The notes: generated from the letters alone by a model not told the origin. Shown: positions 26,811 through 36,041, counted from the stretch's first letter. The stretch is DNA of 64,000 nucleotides from Phenylobacterium zucineum HLK1 (GCF_000017265.1 NC_011144.1:3822001-3886000); one strand, 5' to 3'. Program-made: numbers and translations.

Positions 26811-28769
26811 ATGAAAATGCCCCGCTTCAGCGGCCTGTCCCTCGTCGTGAAGATGGCGGTCGCCCCCGCGGTCGCCGTGCTCGTCCTGGCGCTCGTCTCG
26901 GGCGGCGCCTTCTACAGCCAGCACCAGCAGGCCCAGGCGCTCGACCGCATCGTCAAGCACGACATGGCGGCCAGCCTGCGTGTGGCGGCGATCTCCAACC
27001 GCATCACCGCGGCCCACCTGCAGATCTACCAGGCGATGACCAGCCAGGCCGGCGCCGTCGCCGGCGGCCCGTCGGACGCGCCGGAGCGGCTGCAGGCCCT
27101 CATGGGCGAAGTGGACGCCATCAAGGCTGAGATCGAGACGCTGAAGAAGGACCTGCCGAAGGCGCAGCAGGCGCGCTTCGACCAGGTGACCAAGGACCTT
27201 GCCGACTACCGCGGCGGGATCGAGGTGGTCGGCTCGATGCTAGGCGTCGACTTCGCCACCGCGGTGGCGTTCGTCCAGCCCTTCGAGGAACACTATGCGC
27301 GGATGACCGACACGCTCGCCCAGGCGCGCAACGTCGTGCAGGCCGACGCGGACCGGCGGGCGAAGGAAAGCGCCGCCCAGGCGGCGATGACCGGCAAGAT
27401 CGTCATGGGCGGCTCGCTGCTGACCCTGCTGGCGGTGGCCTGGCTTTCGGCGGCGGTCATCATGGGCGTGCGGCGCGGCATCCGCGGCATCGCCCAGGGC
27501 ACCGAGGCGCTGGCGGGCGGCGACCACGACGTCGACCTCGAGCCGCTGCAGCGCGGCGACGAACTCGGCGCGATCGTGCGCGGCCTCGGCGTCTTCAAGG
27601 AAAACCTCCAGCGCATGGACGCCATGCGCAAGGAGCAGGAGGAGAGCCGGGCGCGGGAAGCGGCCATGCGCGAGCAGGTCGAGGCCGAACGCGCCAAGAC
27701 CCAGGAAGCCCAGGTCGCGGTCGTGCACGCGCTGGCCGAAGGCCTGGCGCGGCTCTCGCAGGGCGACCTGAAGCATCGCCTCGCCACCCCGTTCACCGCC
27801 GAGTACGAGCAGCTGCGCACCGACTTCAACGGCGCCGTGGCCAAGCTCGAGGACGCCATGAAGGTGATCGCGGCCAACGCCGGCCAGATCAACATCGGCG
27901 CCGACCAGATCGCCAATGCGTCCGATGACCTGTCCAAGCGCACCGAGCAGCAGGCGGCCAGCCTGGAAGAGACCGCCGCGGCGCTCGACCAGATCACCGC
28001 CACGGTCCGCAAGACCGCCGAGGGGGCCAGCCACGCCCGCGACGTGGTCGCCGCCGCCAGGGACGACGGCGAGCGCTCGGGCGAGGTGGTCCGAAACGCC
28101 GTGGCCGCCATGAACGAGATCGAGAAGTCCTCGGGCGAGATCAGCCAGATCATCGGCGTCATCGACGAGATCGCCTTCCAGACCAACCTGCTGGCCCTGA
28201 ACGCGGGGGTGGAAGCCGCCCGCGCCGGCGACGCCGGCAAGGGCTTCGCGGTCGTCGCTTCCGAGGTTCGGGCCCTGGCCCAGCGCTCGGCCGACGCGGC
28301 CAAGGAGATCAAGACCCTGATCTCGGCGTCCACCCAGCAGGTGGGGCAGGGCGTCACCCTCGTCGGCGAGGCGGGCGAGGCCCTGAACCGGATCGTCTCG
28401 AAGGTCACCGAGATCAACAGCGTCGTCTCGGAGATCGCCGCCTCGGCCCAGGAGCAGGCCACCGGCCTCAACGAGGTGAACACGGCCGTCAACCAGATGG
28501 ACCAGCTCACCCAGCAGAACGCCGCCATGGTGGAGGAATCCACCGCCGCCAGCCATGCGCTGCGCAGCGAGGCCGCCGAGCTGCGCCGCCTGATCGGCGA
28601 GTTCGACACCGGGCAGCCGGCGCCGGCCGAGCGGGCCCCAGCGCCGAGGCCCGCAGCGGCCCGGCCGGCGATTTCCGCCGCCGCCCCGGCGCCAGCGCCG
28701 CGCGCCAGGGTCGCCTACGCCTCCGGCGCGGCGACCGCCGCCCGGGTGGACTCCTGGGAGGAGTTCTAG
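26811..28769 (+). CDS. Methyl-accepting chemotaxis protein with WEEF tail
   Basis: A 652-residue chemoreceptor. It has a first membrane helix (about residues 12-33), a periplasmic helical bundle with an Ala/Gln/Glu-rich coiled coil, and a second membrane helix near LTLLAVAWLSAAVIMGV. HAMP and a signalling domain with tip EIAFQTNLLALNAGVEAARAG follow. Methylation-helix segments flank the tip. A Pro/Ala-rich linker ends in DSWEEF, a CheR/CheB docking tail. The ATG follows GGGAG. It lies downstream of a YfiR-like protein and a TonB receptor, so its input may come from the periplasmic protein. Its signalling domain is almost identical to that of the receptor at 5303-7234. Confidence 0.95.
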   Translation: MKMPRFSGLSLVVKMAVAPAVAVLVLALVSGGAFYSQHQQAQALDRIVKHDMAASLRVAAISNRITAAHLQIYQAMTSQAGAVAGGPSDAPERLQALMGEVDAIKAEIETLKKDLPKAQQARFDQVTKDLADYRGGIEVVGSMLGVDFATAVAFVQPFEEHYARMTDTLAQARNVVQADADRRAKESAAQAAMTGKIVMGGSLLTLLAVAWLSAAVIMGVRRGIRGIAQGTEALAGGDHDVDLEPLQRGDELGAIVRGLGVFKENLQRMDAMRKEQEESRAREAAMREQVEAERAKTQEAQVAVVHALAEGLARLSQGDLKHRLATPFTAEYEQLRTDFNGAVAKLEDAMKVIAANAGQINIGADQIANASDDLSKRTEQQAASLEETAAALDQITATVRKTAEGASHARDVVAAARDDGERSGEVVRNAVAAMNEIEKSSGEISQIIGVIDEIAFQTNLLALNAGVEAARAGDAGKGFAVVASEVRALAQRSADAAKEIKTLISASTQQVGQGVTLVGEAGEALNRIVSKVTEINSVVSEIAASAQEQATGLNEVNTAVNQMDQLTQQNAAMVEESTAASHALRSEAAELRRLIGEFDTGQPAPAERAPAPRPAAARPAISAAAPAPAPRARVAYASGAATAARVDSWEEF

Positions 28770-28818
28770 GGCAGGAGTTCCGAGGAGAGCAGCGCCCCCG
28801 GTCCGGGGGCCTTGCGAG

Positions 28819-28850
28819 CGCCCGGCGAGTCCCTCGCCGGGCGTTTTCTT
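28819..28850 (+). terminator. Intrinsic terminator after the chemoreceptor gene
   Basis: CGCCCGGCGAG (28819-28829) and CTCGCCGGGCG (28833-28843) form an 11-bp stem with a three-base loop, followed by TTTTCTT. This is a clear rho-independent terminator closing the operon that starts at 24179. Confidence 0.9.
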
Positions 28851-28874
28851 ATCGGGTCACGGGGATCGGCGGCG

Positions 28875-30389
28875 CTACTTGGCGGCGCGGGGCCCGGTCG
28901 CCAGACGCCGCCGTCCGCCGCCCCGGCGGCCGCTTCCCGTTCCCGGTCCGGGCAGGGCCGGCGGCTCGGGTTCGCCGTAGTCCTCGGCCTCGACCGGATA
29001 GAGGACCGGCTCGGTCAGCATGGGCTCGTCGTCATAGGCCAGCGGCAGCTCCGGCAGCTCGCGCAGGGTGCGCTCGGCCCGCTCGTGGCGCGGATGGATC
29101 AGCTCGCCGCTCTCGGCGTAGGTGATGACGAGGCGGGCCCAGTCCGAGGCGTGGTAGGCGAAGGCGCGGCCCTCGGGGTCGAGGTCGGACCAGTCCGGCT
29201 CGTGCGGGGCGCTGATGCCCCGCGCCAGCCAGACCCTGGCCTCGTCGGGGGCTCCGGCGGCGAAGGCCGCCCGGGCCATCAGGCCGGCGATGCGGGCCGT
29301 GACCGGCTCGGCCTCCAGCGCGCCGGCGGCCTCGTGCGCGGCGGCCGGCTCGCCGGCGATCAGCGCACGCTCGACGTGCAGGATCAGGCTCTCGCGGTGG
29401 GTGGGATTGACCGCGGCCAGCTCGGACAGGCGCTGGGCCCGTTCGCGCGGGGTCTCGTCGGTGCGCAGGTCGCGGTAGGCGAGCCACAGCGCCGGATGCG
29501 GCGCGACCCGCCAGGCGTTCTCGACCGTCGCGGCGGCCCGGCCGACCTTGCCGGCCTGGGCCAGCAGGCGCGCGGCCATCACCACGCCGGGCGCGAAGCC
29601 GGGGGCGAGCTTGGCCGCCTCGACGGCGTGGTCCATGGCCAGGGCCCGGGCCTTGGGTTCGGGCGCATGCTCGAGCTGGGCGGCCGAGGCGGCCAGAAGC
29701 GCCGCGCGCGCCCGCTCGGCCACCACCGGCGGCACGATCTTGCGGTCCAGCGCGCCCTTCATGAGGTCCAGCGCCTGGGGCCAGTCGCCGGCCTCCAGCT
29801 TGGCCTCCAGCAGGGCCCGCCAGGCCCAGCGGGCGGTGCGGGCCTCGCCATAGGCCTCCTGGGCGTGGCGCAGCGCCGTCTCGCGCGCGCCCTGGGCGGC
29901 GGCGAGCTGCATCAGGCCCTTGTGGCCGGCCAGCCGCATCTCGGGAAAGCCCAGCATGGCCGTGTAGGCGGCGCGGGCCTCGTCCAGGTCCCCGGCGGCC
30001 TCGGCGGCCTGGGCGGCGAGCACGCGGACCAGGCCCGGCGCGTCCGACGCCAGGTCGGCCGCCTTGCGGGCGAGGCGCCGCGCCTCGGAGCCGTCGCCGC
30101 CCGCCGCGGCCAGGAAACCCCGGGAGAGCACGTCGCTGGCCTGCCGCCGGCGCGCCTCGGCTCTCGCCCGTTCGGCCCGCTGCGGCGCATCCAGGATCCA
30201 CAGCACCGTGCGCCAGGCGACGGCGGCGAGCAGGCTGGCCAGCAGCGCGATGAGGATCGCCGCCGCGGCCGTCATGTCGGCGCGCCAGCCCAGCCAGACC
30301 ACGCTGGCCCGCCCCGGATCGCCGGTCAGGGCGAGGACGGCCACCGCCACGGCGGCCACCATGAAGAAGACGATCGCGGCGCGGATCAT
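28875..30389 (-). CDS. hemY: HemY-like tetratricopeptide membrane protein of the heme operon
   Basis: A 504-residue inner-membrane protein with two N-terminal membrane helices (IVFFMVAAVAVAVLALT and AILIALLASLLAAVAWR) followed by TPR-like helical repeats. The C-terminus is disordered, rich in Pro and basic residues. It matches the proteobacterial HemY N-terminal domain family, which is encoded with hemC and hemD; its function in tetrapyrrole synthesis is poorly defined. This HemY is not the Bacillus coproporphyrinogen oxidase of the same name. The start overlaps the upstream gene by four bases. Confidence 0.88.
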   Translation of the reverse strand: MIRAAIVFFMVAAVAVAVLALTGDPGRASVVWLGWRADMTAAAAILIALLASLLAAVAWRTVLWILDAPQRAERARAEARRRQASDVLSRGFLAAAGGDGSEARRLARKAADLASDAPGLVRVLAAQAAEAAGDLDEARAAYTAMLGFPEMRLAGHKGLMQLAAAQGARETALRHAQEAYGEARTARWAWRALLEAKLEAGDWPQALDLMKGALDRKIVPPVVAERARAALLAASAAQLEHAPEPKARALAMDHAVEAAKLAPGFAPGVVMAARLLAQAGKVGRAAATVENAWRVAPHPALWLAYRDLRTDETPRERAQRLSELAAVNPTHRESLILHVERALIAGEPAAAHEAAGALEAEPVTARIAGLMARAAFAAGAPDEARVWLARGISAPHEPDWSDLDPEGRAFAYHASDWARLVITYAESGELIHPRHERAERTLRELPELPLAYDDEPMLTEPVLYPVEAEDYGEPEPPALPGPGTGSGRRGGGRRRLATGPRAAK

Positions 30390-31207
30390 TCAGCCTCTCC
30401 ATCGCCGAAGTCGCGGATCGCGCGCGCCCGGAGGCTGGCGGCCTGCCGGTCGATCACCGCCCGGCGCTCGGCCTGGGCCAGCCAGGGCGACATGGCCTCG
30501 CGCGCGGCCGGCGGCAGGGTCTCCAGCGCCTCCAGCGCGCCCACCACGTCGCCTTCGGCCAAGGCGCGCTCGGCGCGGGCCAGGGCGGCGTCCGGCCCCG
30601 ACCCCGAGACGTTGCTGATCCGCCGGACGCTCACGATCCGGGTCACGACATAGAGGATGCGGTCGGCCAGCCGGTCCCCGGCGTCGGGAGCCCGCGCCGC
30701 GCTGGCCGCGCGCGCGGCGTAGTCGGGGAAGCTGGCGGCGAGCGCGGCCCGGCTGGGCGCCCCCATCTCGGCGACAGGGGCGAGGGCCGCCAGCTCGGGC
30801 AGGCCCGGCGCGGCCGCGCGCAGCGCGGCGAGCTCTCCGCCGAACGGGGTCGAGGCCTGGGTGGCGTCCACCAGCGCCGCGGCGGCCAGGGCGGCGGCTG
30901 CGGCCTCGCTGGATCGGGCGCCGCGGCTCTCCAGCTCGGCGATGCGGGCGTTCAGGCGGTCGATCTCGGCGGCTTCCGGCGACGGCTCGGGCGGCGGGGC
31001 GGGCTCGGGCGCGGCGATCTCGGCCGCGGGCTGCGGCTCCTGCGCGGGCGCGCCCTCCCACAGCCGCGGCGCCAGCACGGCGGCGCCGGCGCCGGCCAGG
31101 ACGCAGAGCACGCAGAGCGCCATCAGCGACCAGAGGCCCAGGCCCAGCGGCCGACGGCGGTACTCGGCGGGGTTCTTCGGCAGGGCGGGATCGGTGGAGG
31201 CGGTCAT
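30386..31207 (-). CDS. Mitofilin-like membrane protein of the heme operon (HemX position)
   Basis: A 273-residue protein with one N-terminal membrane helix (LMALCVLCVLAGAGAAVLA) and a Pro/Glu/Ala-rich stretch. A coiled coil (EIDRLNARIAELES) and a C-terminal helical domain (ALARAERALAEGDVVGALEA) follow. This is the architecture of alphaproteobacterial relatives of mitofilin/Mic60 (COG4223), which sit between hemD and hemY. In other alphaproteobacteria these proteins shape intracytoplasmic membranes; here the role is inferred only. It overlaps both neighbours by four bases. Confidence 0.8.
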   Translation of the reverse strand: MTASTDPALPKNPAEYRRRPLGLGLWSLMALCVLCVLAGAGAAVLAPRLWEGAPAQEPQPAAEIAAPEPAPPPEPSPEAAEIDRLNARIAELESRGARSSEAAAAALAAAALVDATQASTPFGGELAALRAAAPGLPELAALAPVAEMGAPSRAALAASFPDYAARAASAARAPDAGDRLADRILYVVTRIVSVRRISNVSGSGPDAALARAERALAEGDVVGALEALETLPPAAREAMSPWLAQAERRAVIDRQAASLRARAIRDFGDGEAE

Positions 31208-31908
31208 GGCCGGCGGTCGATCAGGTTGAGGAGCGCCGCTTCGAGCGGGAACGGCGGATAGGTCTTGGCGGCGAGCGGCGTGCGGGCCAGCGGCTTGATG
31301 ACCGCCTTGGAGAGGCCGAGCGCGCGCAGCTCGGGCGCGGGGTGGGCCTTCAGCACCTTGGCCAGCACCTGCGCCGCCCGCGGCGAGTGCAGCAGGGCCG
31401 CATCGGAATGCACCAGGGCCTCGGCGGCCTCGTCGCTGAGCGCCACCGGCGCGGTCTCGTAGAGGACGAGGCGGCGGGCCTCGACGCCGTGCTTCTCGAG
31501 GGCGCCGGCGAGATCCCCGGCCGGCTCGGCGGCGCCGGGATGCAGCACCGCGCCCTTCAGCTCGCCCCGACGGATGCCGATGCCTTCGGCCAGGGCCTCG
31601 ACGTCGCCGTCGGCCGACAGCACCGAGCGGAAGCCGGCCTGCCGCGCCGCCTGCGCCGTGGCGGCGCCGACCGCGAAGACCCTCAGGTTCCGCTCGCCGC
31701 AGGCGTCGGCGAAGGCGCGCACGCCGTTGGCCGAGGTGAAGGCGAGGGCGGCGACCCCGGTCAGGTCCACCTCGACGTCCGGCAGGACGCGGACCGCCAG
31801 CAAAGGGGCGACCACGGCCTCGTGGCCCAGCGCGCGCACCCGCTCGGCGGTGGCGTCGGCGCCGGGCTGGGCGCGGGTGATCCAGATGCGTTGTCGGCGG
31901 GCCGCCAT
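31204..31908 (-). CDS. hemD: Uroporphyrinogen-III synthase
   Basis: A 234-residue enzyme that cyclises hydroxymethylbilane with inversion of ring D. HemD sequences are poorly conserved. Visible hallmarks are WITRAQPGA at the start, VAALAFTSANGVRAF, VFAVGAATAQAARQAGF, VLHPGAAEPAGDL and a late ALLHSPRAAQV. It lies in the usual hemC-hemD-mitofilin-hemY order. A 325-base gap separates it from hemC, so it may have its own promoter. The start at ATG 31908 is supported by homology at the next residues; the upstream extension is not. Confidence 0.9.
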   Translation of the reverse strand: MAARRQRIWITRAQPGADATAERVRALGHEAVVAPLLAVRVLPDVEVDLTGVAALAFTSANGVRAFADACGERNLRVFAVGAATAQAARQAGFRSVLSADGDVEALAEGIGIRRGELKGAVLHPGAAEPAGDLAGALEKHGVEARRLVLYETAPVALSDEAAEALVHSDAALLHSPRAAQVLAKVLKAHPAPELRALGLSKAVIKPLARTPLAAKTYPPFPLEAALLNLIDRRP

Positions 31909-32096
31909 TGCTCCCTTTGTCGCCCCGAACCTCTTTAGCTTTTGGAAACGACCCTGAAGCGCCGCAGGCCCGGGTTCAATCCCGGTGCGCGCGAAGGCCA
32001 CAGATGCCGCGCCAAGCGTGACCTTAAAGCGACGGCCGGCGACGGGAACCCGGCGGCGTTCCCGCACCTTCCCCTGCGGACCTTTCGGGAGAGCCC

Positions 32097-32237
32097 ATGC
32101 GGATCGGGACGAGCCTGCTGATCCTGGCGGCCGGGATCGCGATCAGCGTCGCGGCCTGGGCGGCCTCGGGCGGACGGCTGTTCCTGGTCTTCCTGCCGCT
32201 GGTGTTCGGCCTGCCGCTCCTGTGGCGGCGGCGCTAG
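32097..32237 (+). CDS. Small (46-residue) two-helix membrane protein in the hemC-hemD gap
   Basis: ATG at 32097 preceded by GGGAGAG opens a 46-codon frame. The product starts MRIGTSLLILAAGIAISVAA, then a short WAASGGRL turn, a second hydrophobic stretch LFLVFLPLVFGLPLL and a basic end WRRR. This is a convincing small membrane protein by composition and start context. It runs opposite to the hem genes, and its stop overlaps the end of hemC by two bases. I recall similar short annotated proteins in Caulobacterales but cannot name a family. Confidence 0.65.
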   Translation: MRIGTSLLILAAGIAISVAAWAASGGRLFLVFLPLVFGLPLLWRRR

Positions 32238-33196
32238 AGGACGATGGCGTCGCCGGCCTCTTCCTTCACCGCCAGGCCGAGCGAGAGGCCCAGATCGCGC
32301 GCCGAGGCCTCGGGATCCGCCATCTGCGACAGCTCGGCCTCGCCCGAATGACGGAAGCGCAGCTTGCCGTCCGGCGACAGGGCCTCGACGATCAGCTTGC
32401 ACGTCCCGCCTTCCAACCAGGCATGGGCGCCGATCGGCGTGCGGCACGAGCCCTCCAGCGCGATCAGCGCGCCGCGCTCGGCGGCGACGGCCAGGGTCGT
32501 CGGGCGGCAGCGCAGCGCCTGCGCCCACGGCAGGTCGCGGTCGGCGGCGCGGGTCTCGACCGCCAGGGCGCCCTGGCCCGGGGCCGGCGGCGCCTCCTTC
32601 GGATCGATCAGGCTCTTGGGCAGGTGGCCGAGGCCCAGGCGGCGCAGCCCCGAGTAGGCCAGCAGGATGGCGTCGTACTCGCCCGCCTCGAGCTTGCCGA
32701 GGCGCGTCTCCACGTTGCCGCGCAGCAGCTTGGCTTCCAGGTCGGGGCGGCGGTGCAGGCACTGGGCCTGGCGGCGCAGGCTGGCCGTGCCGAGGATGGC
32801 CCCTTCGGTGAGGTCCTCCAGCCGCTCGGGGCCGCGGGAAATGAAGGCGTCGCGGGGATCCTCGCGCTCGGGGATGGCCGCGATGCACAGCCCCTCGGGC
32901 AGCTCGGCCGGCATGTCCTTCATCGAGTGGACGGCGCAGTCGATGCGGCCGTCCATCAGGGCTTCCTCGATCTCCTTGGTGAAGAGCCCCTTGCCGCCGA
33001 TCTCCAGCAGCCGGCGGTCCTGCACCCGGTCGCCCGTGGTGGTGATCGGGATCAGCGGCGCGACCCGCTCCACCTCGGCGGCGTTGTCGGGGTCCACGCC
33101 AAGGGCGGCGGCGATCCGGCGCTGGACGATGCCCGACTGGGTCAGGCTCAGCTTGGAGCCGCGGGCTCCGATCCGGACGACAGGTTGCGTGGGCAC
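32234..33196 (-). CDS. hemC: Hydroxymethylbilane synthase (porphobilinogen deaminase)
   Basis: A 320-residue enzyme that polymerises four porphobilinogens into hydroxymethylbilane for heme, cobalamin and siroheme. Typical motifs are [55 protein letters not shown] and the dipyrromethane cofactor cysteine in [11 protein letters not shown]. The start is GTG at 33196. It is divergent from tsaD with a 71-base gap that must hold both promoters. Confidence 0.97.
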   Translation of the reverse strand: MPTQPVVRIGARGSKLSLTQSGIVQRRIAAALGVDPDNAAEVERVAPLIPITTTGDRVQDRRLLEIGGKGLFTKEIEEALMDGRIDCAVHSMKDMPAELPEGLCIAAIPEREDPRDAFISRGPERLEDLTEGAILGTASLRRQAQCLHRRPDLEAKLLRGNVETRLGKLEAGEYDAILLAYSGLRRLGLGHLPKSLIDPKEAPPAPGQGALAVETRAADRDLPWAQALRCRPTTLAVAAERGALIALEGSCRTPIGAHAWLEGGTCKLIVEALSPDGKLRFRHSGEAELSQMADPEASARDLGLSLGLAVKEEAGDAIVL

Positions 33197-33267
33197 GGTG
33201 GGCGGTCTACCTCGGGGCCAGGATTGAGAAGGGCCTGCTACAGGAGCGGGCCGCCCCCGGCAACCGG

Positions 33268-34374
33268 ATGACCGACACCCAGACCACCCTTCATGGCCAG
33301 ACCGTCCTTGGCCTGGAGACCAGCTGCGACGAGACCGCCGCCGCCGTGGTCCGCCTGGAGGATGGCCGCGCGCAGGTCCTGTCGTCGGTCGTCGGCAGCC
33401 AGGTGGCCCAGCACGCGCCGTTCGGCGGCGTGGTGCCCGAGATCGCCGCGCGGGCGCATGTGGAGAGCATCGACGCCATCGTCGAGCGCGCTCTCGCCGA
33501 GGCCGGCCTCGGCTACGGCGACCTGACCGGCGTGGCGGCCACCGCCGGCCCCGGCCTGGTGGGCGGGGTGATGGTCGGCCTGTCGTTCGGCAAGGCGGTG
33601 GCGCTGGCCCGGAGCCTGCCGCTCGTCGCCGTCAACCACCTGGAGGGCCACGCCGTCTCGGCCCGGCTCGGCGCCGACATCCCCTATCCGTTCCTGCTCC
33701 TGCTGGTCTCCGGCGGCCACTGCCAGCTGCTCGAGGTGGCGGGGGTCGGCGCCTGCCGCCGCCTGGGGTCGACCATCGACGACGCCGCCGGCGAGGCCTT
33801 CGACAAGATCGCCAAGACCCTGGGCCTGCCCTATCCCGGCGGCCCGGCGCTGGAGACGCTGGCCGAAGGCGGCGACGCGGCGCGGTTCGTCCTGCCGCGC
33901 ATGCTGCTGGGCCGGAAGGACTGCGACTTCTCGTTCTCGGGCCTGAAGACCGCCGCCGCGCGCATCGCCGAGGGGCTGAACACCGACGCCGAGCGGCGCG
34001 ACCTGGCCGCCGCGGTGCAGGCCGCCATCGCCGGCCAGCTCGCCGAGCGTTCCGACCGGGCCATGAAGGGCTACGCGCAGGGCCATCTGGGCCGCGGCCT
34101 GCGTTTCGTGGTGGCCGGCGGGGTCGCCGCCAACCGCACTGTCCGGGCGCGGCTCACCGAGACCGCGCAGGCGCGGGGCTTCAGCTTCCACGCCCCGCCG
34201 CTCGCCTACTGCACCGACAACGCCGCGATGATCGCGCTGGCCGGCGCCGAGCGCCTGGCGCTGGGGCTCGCCGACGGGCTCGACGCCGTCGCCCGCCCGC
34301 GCTGGCCGCTGGACGAGGCGGCGGCCGCCGCCAGTCCGACCCATCTTCCCGGCCGCAAGGGAGCCAAGGCATGA
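33268..34374 (+). CDS. tsaD: tRNA N6-threonylcarbamoyladenosine synthase, TsaD subunit
   Basis: A 368-residue ASKHA-fold ATPase that transfers the threonylcarbamoyl group to A37 of ANN-decoding tRNAs, with TsaB and TsaE. Motifs include [16 protein letters not shown], the metal-site histidines in RAHVESI and [20 protein letters not shown], and [19 protein letters not shown]. The C-terminal [14 protein letters not shown] and CTDNAAMIA follow. The divergent hemC-tsaD arrangement is common in alphaproteobacteria. Its stop overlaps gpsA as ATGA. Confidence 0.97.
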   Translation: MTDTQTTLHGQTVLGLETSCDETAAAVVRLEDGRAQVLSSVVGSQVAQHAPFGGVVPEIAARAHVESIDAIVERALAEAGLGYGDLTGVAATAGPGLVGGVMVGLSFGKAVALARSLPLVAVNHLEGHAVSARLGADIPYPFLLLLVSGGHCQLLEVAGVGACRRLGSTIDDAAGEAFDKIAKTLGLPYPGGPALETLAEGGDAARFVLPRMLLGRKDCDFSFSGLKTAAARIAEGLNTDAERRDLAAAVQAAIAGQLAERSDRAMKGYAQGHLGRGLRFVVAGGVAANRTVRARLTETAQARGFSFHAPPLAYCTDNAAMIALAGAERLALGLADGLDAVARPRWPLDEAAAAASPTHLPGRKGAKA

Positions 34375-35363
34375 AGCGCGCCGGCGTCATCGGCGGCGGG
34401 GCCTGGGGCACCGCGCTGGCCCAGGTCTGCGTCCGCGCGGGCCTCGAGACCGTGCTGTGGGCGCGCGAGCCCGAGGTCGTCGCCGGGATCAACGAGAGCC
34501 ACGAGAACCCGCTGTTCCTGCCGGGCGTGGCGCTGGAGCCCGCCCTGCGCGCCACCCACGACTTCGCGGACCTCGCTGGCTGCGACCTCGTCCTGGCGGT
34601 CGCGCCCGCCCAGTTCCTGCGGCCGACGCTGGAGGCCTTCGCCCCCCACGCCCGGGACGGCCTGCCGATCGTCCTGTGCGCCAAGGGCATCGAGCAGCGC
34701 TCGCTGAAGCTGATGACGCAGGTGCTGGCCGAGACGGCGCCGCACGCCGCCCCCGCCGTGCTCTCGGGCCCCAGCTTCGCTGGCGAGGTGGCCCGCGGCC
34801 TGCCCACCGCCGTGACCCTGGCCTGCCCGGACGAGGCGCTGGGCCGGCGCCTGGCCCAGACGATCGCCACCCCGACCTTCCGGCCCTACGCCGCCTTCGA
34901 CATGGTGGGGGCCGAGGCGGGCGGGGCGATCAAGAACGTGCTCGCCATCGCCTGCGGCATCTCCGAGGGCCGCGGGCTCGGCCGCTCGGCGCACGCCTCG
35001 CTGATCACCCGCGGATTCGCCGAGATGACCCGGCTGGGGGTGGCCCTGGGCGCCCGGGCCGAGACCCTGCGCGGCCTCTGCGGCCTGGGCGACCTCGTGC
35101 TCACCTGCTCCAGCGCGCAATCGCGCAACATGAGCGTGGGCCTGGCGCTGGGCGGCGGCCAGACGCTGCAGGAGGCGCTGGCGGGGAAGCTTTCGGTGGC
35201 CGAAGGCGTCGCCTCCGCGCCCGCCGTGCGCGAACTCGCGGCCAGGCTCGGAGTGGACGCGCCGATCAGCGAGGCGGTGGCCGCCATCCTCGCCGGCGAG
35301 ATCGATGTGGACACCGCGATCCAGGGCCTCCTGGCGCGGCCGCTGAAGGACGAGATGGAGTAG
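34371..35363 (+). CDS. gpsA: Glycerol-3-phosphate dehydrogenase [NAD(P)+]
   Basis: A 330-residue cytosolic enzyme reducing dihydroxyacetone phosphate to sn-glycerol 3-phosphate for phospholipid synthesis. Motifs are the Rossmann [42 protein letters not shown], the catalytic Lys region [16 protein letters not shown] and [11 protein letters not shown]. Length is standard. It is coupled to tsaD by a four-base overlap and followed three bases later by yciI. Confidence 0.97.
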   Translation: MKRAGVIGGGAWGTALAQVCVRAGLETVLWAREPEVVAGINESHENPLFLPGVALEPALRATHDFADLAGCDLVLAVAPAQFLRPTLEAFAPHARDGLPIVLCAKGIEQRSLKLMTQVLAETAPHAAPAVLSGPSFAGEVARGLPTAVTLACPDEALGRRLAQTIATPTFRPYAAFDMVGAEAGGAIKNVLAIACGISEGRGLGRSAHASLITRGFAEMTRLGVALGARAETLRGLCGLGDLVLTCSSAQSRNMSVGLALGGGQTLQEALAGKLSVAEGVASAPAVRELAARLGVDAPISEAVAAILAGEIDVDTAIQGLLARPLKDEME

Positions 35364-35366
35364 CCG

Positions 35367-35651
35367 ATGGCGCTGTACGCCCTGGTCTGCCTGGACAGGC
35401 CCGATTCCCTGCAGGTGCGCCTGGGGGCGCGCGAGGCGCACCTCGCCTACGTCCGCGAGCGCCTCAACCAGGTGAAGCTGGCCGGGCCGTTCCTGGACGA
35501 CGCCGGCGAGATGGCCGGCTCGCTGCTGATCCTCGACGTTCCGGACCGCGCCGCGGCAGAGGCGTTCAACGCCCAGGACCCCTACACCCTGGCCGGCCTC
35601 TGGGGCTCGGTGACGATCAAGGCCTTCAAAGCGTCCATTGGCCAGCTCTGA
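35367..35651 (+). CDS. yciI: YciI-family protein
   Basis: A 94-residue protein of the YciI fold (ferredoxin-like, dehydrochlorinase-related). It reads LYALVCLDRPDSLQVRLGAREAHLAYVRE, with the family His in EAHLAYV. VKLAGPFLDDAGEMAGSLLI and FNAQDPYTLAGLW follow. Family members are small dimeric enzymes of mostly unknown substrate. It is in a tight run with gpsA upstream and overlaps the Rieske gene by 14 bases. Confidence 0.93.
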   Translation: MALYALVCLDRPDSLQVRLGAREAHLAYVRERLNQVKLAGPFLDDAGEMAGSLLILDVPDRAAAEAFNAQDPYTLAGLWGSVTIKAFKASIGQL

Positions 35652-36000
35652 GGACAATCCGGCTCGACCGGCGCCAGGCGTGCGGCTCTGCGCCCTGGCC
35701 GACCTCGCAGACCCCGGGACCCGGGGCTTCCGCTTCCGCGAGGGCTCGCGCCTGTTCGCCGGCTTCGTGCTGCGCGAGGGCGAGGCGGTGCGCGGCTTCG
35801 TGGACTCCTGCCCCCACGCGGGCTGGCCGCTCTCGGCCCTGGACGACCGCTACCTGACGCGCGACGGGCGCCACATCCTCTGCGCCGGGCACGGGGCGCT
35901 CTTCGCCCTGGACGGGGCCTGCGTGGCGGGGCCCTGCGCCGGCGAGACGCTGTCGCCCTGGCCGGTCGTGGTGCGCGGCGGCGAGGTCTTCACGGCCTGA
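35638..36000 (+). CDS. Rieske [2Fe-2S] ferredoxin-like protein
   Basis: A 120-residue protein with one Rieske domain. The cluster ligands are CPHAGWPL and, 19 residues on, CAGHGALF, giving CxH and CxxH. There is no signal peptide, so it is a cytosolic electron carrier, perhaps for an oxygenase or nitrite reductase-like system, though none is encoded nearby. The start is uncertain: TTG at 35638 (14-base overlap with yciI) or GTG at 35680. Gene order tsaD-gpsA-yciI-Rieske suggests one transcript. Confidence 0.88.
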   Translation: MASSEDNPARPAPGVRLCALADLADPGTRGFRFREGSRLFAGFVLREGEAVRGFVDSCPHAGWPLSALDDRYLTRDGRHILCAGHGALFALDGACVAGPCAGETLSPWPVVVRGGEVFTA

Positions 36001-36015
36001 ACCGGCGCCCGGCCG

Positions 36016-36041
36016 TTAACCCTCCGTTAAACTAAAGACTC
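36016..36041. promoter_or_regulatory. CtrA box followed by a CcrM (GANTC) site, upstream of the cell-wall hydrolase gene
   Basis: TTAA (36016-36019), CCCTCCG, TTAA (36027-36030) is a full TTAA-N7-TTAA CtrA box. GACTC, a CcrM methylation site, follows at 36037-36041. The pair sits 66-91 bases before the GTG start at 36107. This suggests cell-cycle timing of the hydrolase. Confidence 0.65.

Noticed and set aside
31970..31985. A tRNA T-arm-like sequence (stem around GGTTCAATCC)
   Set aside because: No matching D arm, anticodon arm or acceptor stem could be found around it, so it is not a tRNA or clear tRNA remnant.
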